The notes under the pieces are model-generated. The model searched no databases. It was not told the origin of the DNA and worked only from the letters and a program-made list of their open reading frames with translations. The translations under genes and the position numbers were made by a program. 64,000 bases of DNA, from positions 1 to 64,000 of the forward strand of contig NW_027102777.1 of the NCBI RefSeq assembly GCF_036373705.1, given 5' to 3'. Each line of letters opens with the position of its first letter. The stretch's first letter is position 1. Source of the stretch: Amia ocellicauda (taxonomy: Eukaryota > Chordata > Actinopteri > Amiiformes > Amiidae). This document shows, in pieces, positions 60,031-64,000 of the stretch.

Positions 60031-60110
60031 GTGTGTGTGTGTGTGTGTGTGTCTGTGTCTGTCTGTTTTTCTGTTTGTCAGTCTGTCTGTTTGTCTCTCT
60101 CTCTCTCTCC
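60031..60110. repeat. (GT)n/(CT)n compound microsatellite
   Basis: GT run, then mixed CTGT, then CTCTCT, adjoining another LINE-type tail at 60114. Confidence 0.9.
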
Positions 60111-60112
60111 CT

Positions 60113-60161
60113 CTCAATTCTATTCATTTGTATTGTCAAAGCAATTGGACATACATACATT

Positions 60162-60213
<52 letters not shown>

Positions 60214-60221
60214 CATACATA
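60113..60221 (-). repeat. LINE-type 3' tail with (AT)n
   Basis: TCAATTCTATTCATTTGTATTG and AAGCAATTGGACATACATAC, then (AT)n. This is a heavily truncated copy of the same 3' end as at 59214 and 62549. Confidence 0.7.
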
Positions 60222-60490
60222 CATGCTAGAAAGTCATTACTATGTTATCTTAAAGGCTAACTAAGCAGAACATATATCATTATAGAACAGAGTTCATAGG
60301 TCTACACATGGTATTAGGGAACAGGCACGTAGGTCATTCTGTTTGACATTGTCTCCAAGGTTCTCATTGTAAATAACAAAGAGAAATCAAACTACCTTAT
60401 GGCCTCCTGACCTTCTAGCTTGACCTTATCTTTCTTAAGTATACAAGAAAGAAAAACAGTTGTGAGAAAAGAAATTCTAACTTTCCTTCC
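60222..60490. repeat. Dispersed ~270-bp repeat, copy 2
   Basis: Close match to 52072-52341, in the same orientation and again between (AT)n and (CATA)n tracts, so the whole AT-repeat-CATA block appears duplicated. Confidence 0.75.
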
Positions 60491-60534
60491 ACACATACAT
60501 ACATACATACATACATACATACATACATACAAAC
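60491..60534. repeat. (CATA)n microsatellite
   Basis: About 10 CATA units, directly followed by the truncated CR1 copy. Confidence 0.9.
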
Positions 60535-60535
60535 C

Positions 60536-62432
60536 AGAGGCATGCAAAAAAATATAAAGAGGAAGAAAATGTTGTATAGCACATACAAAAGGGATGGTGA
60601 TGAAACAAAATACATAGAATATGTTGAGCTGCAAAGAGATCTTAAGAAAGGGATCAGGAAAGCAAAGAGGGAAATAGAAAGAAACATAGCTCTTGGAGCT
60701 ACAACCAATGCAATGAGCTTTTTTCAAAATTACAACAGCAAGCGGTCAATTAAGGAGGAGGTGAAACAGATAAAGAGCAAAAATGGAGGTATCTTGGAAA
60801 ACGAACAAGATGTGTCAAATATTCTAAATGAGTATTTCACAGAGGTTTTTAGAAAAGAAGAAACAGATGACATGCCACAGGTTGACAATCAATCCAGTCA
60901 AACCCTAAGAGAGATCAGGATAAATGAGGAGGAGGTACTAAAGGGACTAGCAGAATTAAAATCAAACAAATCACCTGGGCCAGATGGGATATTTCCAACA
61001 GTACTTAAAGAAATGAGGGAAATTATGTATAGGCTGCTAACTCGATTATTCCAAATGACACTTAGAACAGGGGATGTTCCCACTGACTGGAAGACAGCAA
61101 ATTTCATACCAATCCACAAGAAAGGGGACAAAACTGAGCCAGGAAATTACAGACCAATCAGTCTCACCTGCATCACCTGTAAAATGTTGGAAAAAATGAT
61201 TAGACAGAAAATAAGAGGAGCATCTCAATGAAAACCATATTCTTGGAGATAGTCAACTTGGGTTTAGACGAGGCAGATCATGTCTTACTTACTTAATAAA
61301 TTTTTTTGAACATGCAACTGCAGCTGTAGATCACGTGAAAGCATATGATATGATATACTTAGATTTCCAAAAAGCTTTTGATAAGGTTCCACACCAAAGA
61401 CTGATCCTCAAATTGGAAGCTGTCGGCATTCAGGGTAATGTAAGTAGATGGATTATGAACTGGTTGATGTATAGGAAACAGATTAGAGGAGTCACTTCTA
61501 ACTGGAGTGAGGTTGTTAGTGGAGTTCCACAGGGATCAGTACTAGGGCCTTTGCTTTTTCTAATCTATATTAATGATCTGGACTCTGGGATACTTAGCAA
61601 CCTTGTCAAATTTGCAGATGATACTAAAATAGGTGGCTCAGCAGATACAATCTTGGCAGCACATGCTATTCAGAGGAACTTAGATAAATTCAGTTGTGGG
61701 CTGACACCTCGCAAATGAAATTCAATGTGGACAAGTGCAAGGTAATACATGCAGGAAACAAAAATGTCCACTATAATTACACTATGGGAGGTACAGATCT
61801 AGATGAAGTAATGCATGAGAAAGACCTAGGAATCTATGTGGATTCACTTTCTCCATCCAAACAATGTGGGGAAGCAATACAAAAGGCATACAGAATGCTA
61901 GGGTATATCGTCAAAAGTGTAGAATTTAAAACAAGGGAAGTAATGTTAAGACTGTACAATGCGCTAGTTAAACCTCATCTGGAATACTGTGTACAGTTCT
62001 GGGCACCACACTTCAAGAAGGATATTGCTGCTTTAGAGGCAGTTCAGAGGAGAGCAACCAGACTTATTCCAGGTCTGAAGGGAAAGTCCTACTCGGAGAG
62101 ACTGAGGGAACTGAACCTTTTCACCCTGGAACAGAGGAGATTACGTGGGGACTTGATCCAAGTCTTCAAAATCATGAAAGGTTCCTCAAACCAGAGGAGC
62201 TTTTCCAGATCAGCAGGGACACACACACCAGGGGACACAAATGGAAATTGGGCTTCAAGGCATTCAAGATGGAAAGTGGTAGAAGCTGAAAGTTTGGGAA
62301 CATTTAAAAATAGACTGGATAGGATCCATGGATCACTTAGATATTAATGGACACCAAACGAGCATGATGGGTCGAATGGCCTCCTCTCGTTTGTAAACTT
62401 TCTTATGTTCTTATGTTCTTATGTTCTTATGA
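60536..62432 (+). mobile_element. CR1-like LINE, 5'-truncated copy with reverse transcriptase
   Basis: Three overlapping frames cover the RT: 60542-61231 (NKSPGPDGIFPTVLKEM, PGNYRPISLTCITCKMLEK), 61335-61718 (MIYLDFQKAFDKVPHQRL, GVPQGSVLGPLLFLIYINDL, then the catalytic FADDTK) and 61694-62347 (LEYCVQFWAPHFKKDIAALE, EQRRLRGDLIQVFKIMKG). Two frameshifts separate them. The endonuclease is absent (5' truncation at the CATA tract). It ends in (ATGTTCTT)n, the CR1-type tail. Confidence 0.87.
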
Positions 62433-62489
62433 ATGTTCCCTAAGCATGTTTCAAATGTTCCCTAATTTATGTTACAAATGTGCCTTAGC

Positions 62490-62496
62490 ACCTCTC

Positions 62497-62550
<54 letters not shown>

Positions 62551-62640
62551 AATTCAGTGCATTTGTATTGTCAAAGCAATTGGACATGCATACATACATA
62601 CATACATATATATGGAAAATAAACAATATGTGTACATCTC
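62490..62640 (-). repeat. (CT)n microsatellite and LINE-type 3' tail
   Basis: (CT)n to about 62545, then CAATTCAGTGCATTTGTATTG and TCAAAGCAATTGGACATGC, then CATA units and GGAAAATAAACAATATG. This is the fourth occurrence of this 3' end in the window. Confidence 0.7.
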
Positions 62641-62679
62641 TGCATTAATGGTGCCCTAACAGATGTGCAAGTTACATGA

Positions 62680-62740
62680 CAGACAGACAGACAAACACTC
62701 ACACACACTTTCACACACACACACACACACACACACTTTC

Positions 62741-62771
<31 letters not shown>

Positions 62772-62845
62772 CACACACACACTATCACAGACAGACACAC
62801 ACACTTACAGACACACACACAGACACACTTTCACACACACACAGG
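62680..62845. repeat. (GACA)n/(CA)n compound microsatellite
   Basis: Alternating CAGA, CACA and TTTCACAC blocks. Open frames here are low-complexity artefacts. Confidence 0.9.
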
Positions 62846-63195
62846 GGAATAGGCACCCCACCCTGACACGTATAGAAGACTGGATAGGGAGATATAAATA
62901 GCAACGGGGAGACTCTTGTACTTGGTGTGGCTCTATCCATATAGTGGGGCCAGCAGCCACTTAGCAGGTGTAGCAATAGAAGCTCAGCCTGGGGAGACTG
63001 GATTTAGCATTTCCTCTCCATTTTGATAAGTATCCTTAATCATTTCTGCAAAATACTTCTATGATACCTATGTATGTTTTTTACTTGTACTATATTATAC
63101 TATCAAGTATCAGTGTACACATACAATGTGACCTGTTACATTAATACAGAGGCCACGGAAGGCCAGATCACTAATAGCCACTGTCCCCTGATATT
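62846..63195. other. Spacer without recognised gene
   Basis: No gene or known repeat recognised. Confidence 0.4.
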
Positions 63196-63415
63196 ACACT
63201 TTTTTACAATCACTTTGGCACTCATTTCAGAACCTTGATGTCATTTTTCAAAACTCTAGACACTAAACTCACACCCGATGATCAAAATGCACATTTTTCA
63301 AAACTCTAACACTTTTTTACAATCACTTTGGCACTCATTTCAGAACCTTGATGTCATTTTTCAAAACTCTAGACACTAAACTCACACCCAATGATCAAAA
63401 TGCACATTTTTCAAT
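63196..63415. repeat. Tandem duplication, two copies with 113-bp period
   Basis: ACACTTTTTTACAATCAC at 63196 recurs at 63309. The copies are nearly identical (CCCGATGATC versus CCCAATGATC). The sequence that follows (to about 63610) looks like a dispersed element, but I cannot name the family. Confidence 0.85.
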
Positions 63416-63809
63416 TGCTTGGATACAATACACATCAACCTCAGATCATTTGTTCATTGAACTAAAATGACACAACTTAACATCAAAGAATTACCATTTC
63501 AAAATGCAATTCACACATTACATCTGAGATCACTGTCTATTCATTTCATTACAAAGATCTAACTATCAATTGATACAGCTGCTCAAAATGATAAGTGACT
63601 GTTGCATTACTCTTAATTCATAGTTTTATGGAAACTGACGAAGAGTATTCCATGTTTCGATAATGAAAGTTTCAGGATAATGAGATCCATTGACACCAAT
63701 AACCGAGGAGCATGAACCAGTTGGACTACATTATCTATGGATGTAATATTTCATCATCATTCATCATCATGTAGCACTTTTCCACACCATGTTTTCAGTG
63801 TGGAAGGAA
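63416..63809. other. A/T-rich sequence, possible DNA-transposon remnant
   Basis: Continues from the 113-bp duplication with AAAATG- and CATTTCA-type words but no identified termini. No gene seen. Confidence 0.3.
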
Positions 63810-64000
63810 AGTTGGAAATTCTTTCTCTAATACCTGTTTTTCTTTCTTGTATACTTAAGAAAGATAAGGTCAAGCTAGAAGGTCAGGCCAGAAGGTAGTT
63901 TGATTTCTGTTTTTTATTTACGATGAGAATCTTGGAGACAATGTCAAACAGTATGATTGAAGTGCCTGCTCCCTAATCCATGTGTTGATCTATGAACTCT
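63810..64000 (-). repeat. Dispersed ~270-bp repeat, copy 3 (reverse orientation, cut by the window end)
   Basis: Starts TGTGGAAGGAAAGTT and runs to the window end. It is the reverse complement of the copies at 52072 and 60222 with more divergence. In this orientation its start TGTGGAAGG would be a plausible LTR end, but that is unproven. Confidence 0.65.

Noticed and set aside
62663-62976. Thr/His-rich and Ser/Val-rich open frames
   Set aside because: Low-complexity translation of (CA)n/(GACA)n repeats.

Overview
The window is vertebrate genomic DNA, most likely from a ray-finned fish. It has spliced genes with GT-AG introns, a CR1-like LINE with a FADD reverse transcriptase motif, L2-type 3' tails of the kind common in fish, several hAT-type DNA transposons, and many long (AC)n, (AT)n, (CT)n and (CATA)n microsatellites. 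The species cannot be named from sequence alone. Nothing prokaryotic is present.

Region 1 (1-34,658) is a head-to-tail tandem array of ten units plus a diverged partial eleventh. Unit lengths range from 2,687 to 3,970 bp. Full units carry a tRNA-Lys(TTT) gene and an intron-bearing tRNA-Tyr(GTA) gene, both on the minus strand. Each unit also contains a non-autonomous hAT-type element of about 2.67 kb with CAGTGGTT ends, flanked by a perfect 8-bp target-site duplication (GCTTGGCT). The array therefore looks like an old tRNA-Lys/tRNA-Tyr locus that received a hAT insertion and was then amplified as a composite. Length classes come from three recurrent indels: a deletion that cuts tRNA-Lys in half and removes tRNA-Tyr and the hAT left end; a deletion in unit 7 that removes both tRNAs; and a 309-bp segment that is present or absent. 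Short and full units often alternate as a higher-order dimer of about 6.65 kb. I count five complete tRNA-Lys, four truncated tRNA-Lys and five tRNA-Tyr genes. No protein-coding gene is supported in the array.

Region 2 (34,659-38,000) holds an unrecognised minus-strand gene with a TATA box and three predicted exons joined in phase 0 (about 293 residues, with acidic exons and a Cys/His-rich third exon). A divergent plus-strand exon encodes a basic protein. I do not recognise either one; they are the best candidates for something undescribed.

Region 3 (38,000-43,660) is transposon-rich: L2-type tails, a solo LTR fossil with a 5-bp duplication, a degraded CR1-like LINE carrying a nested 721-bp hAT element, and a further CR1 3' fragment. 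Region 4 (43,660-47,640) is a truncated eIF4G-like gene of eight exons covering only the MIF4G domain. It has lost the eIF4E-binding tyrosine and carries one in-frame TGA. Region 5 (47,640-64,000) consists of LTR fossils, an L1-like 5' fragment, a near-complete minus-strand LINE with an esterase-type ORF1, two copies of a repeat that shares the LINE 3' end, a second CR1 copy, a repeated ~270-bp element and many microsatellites.
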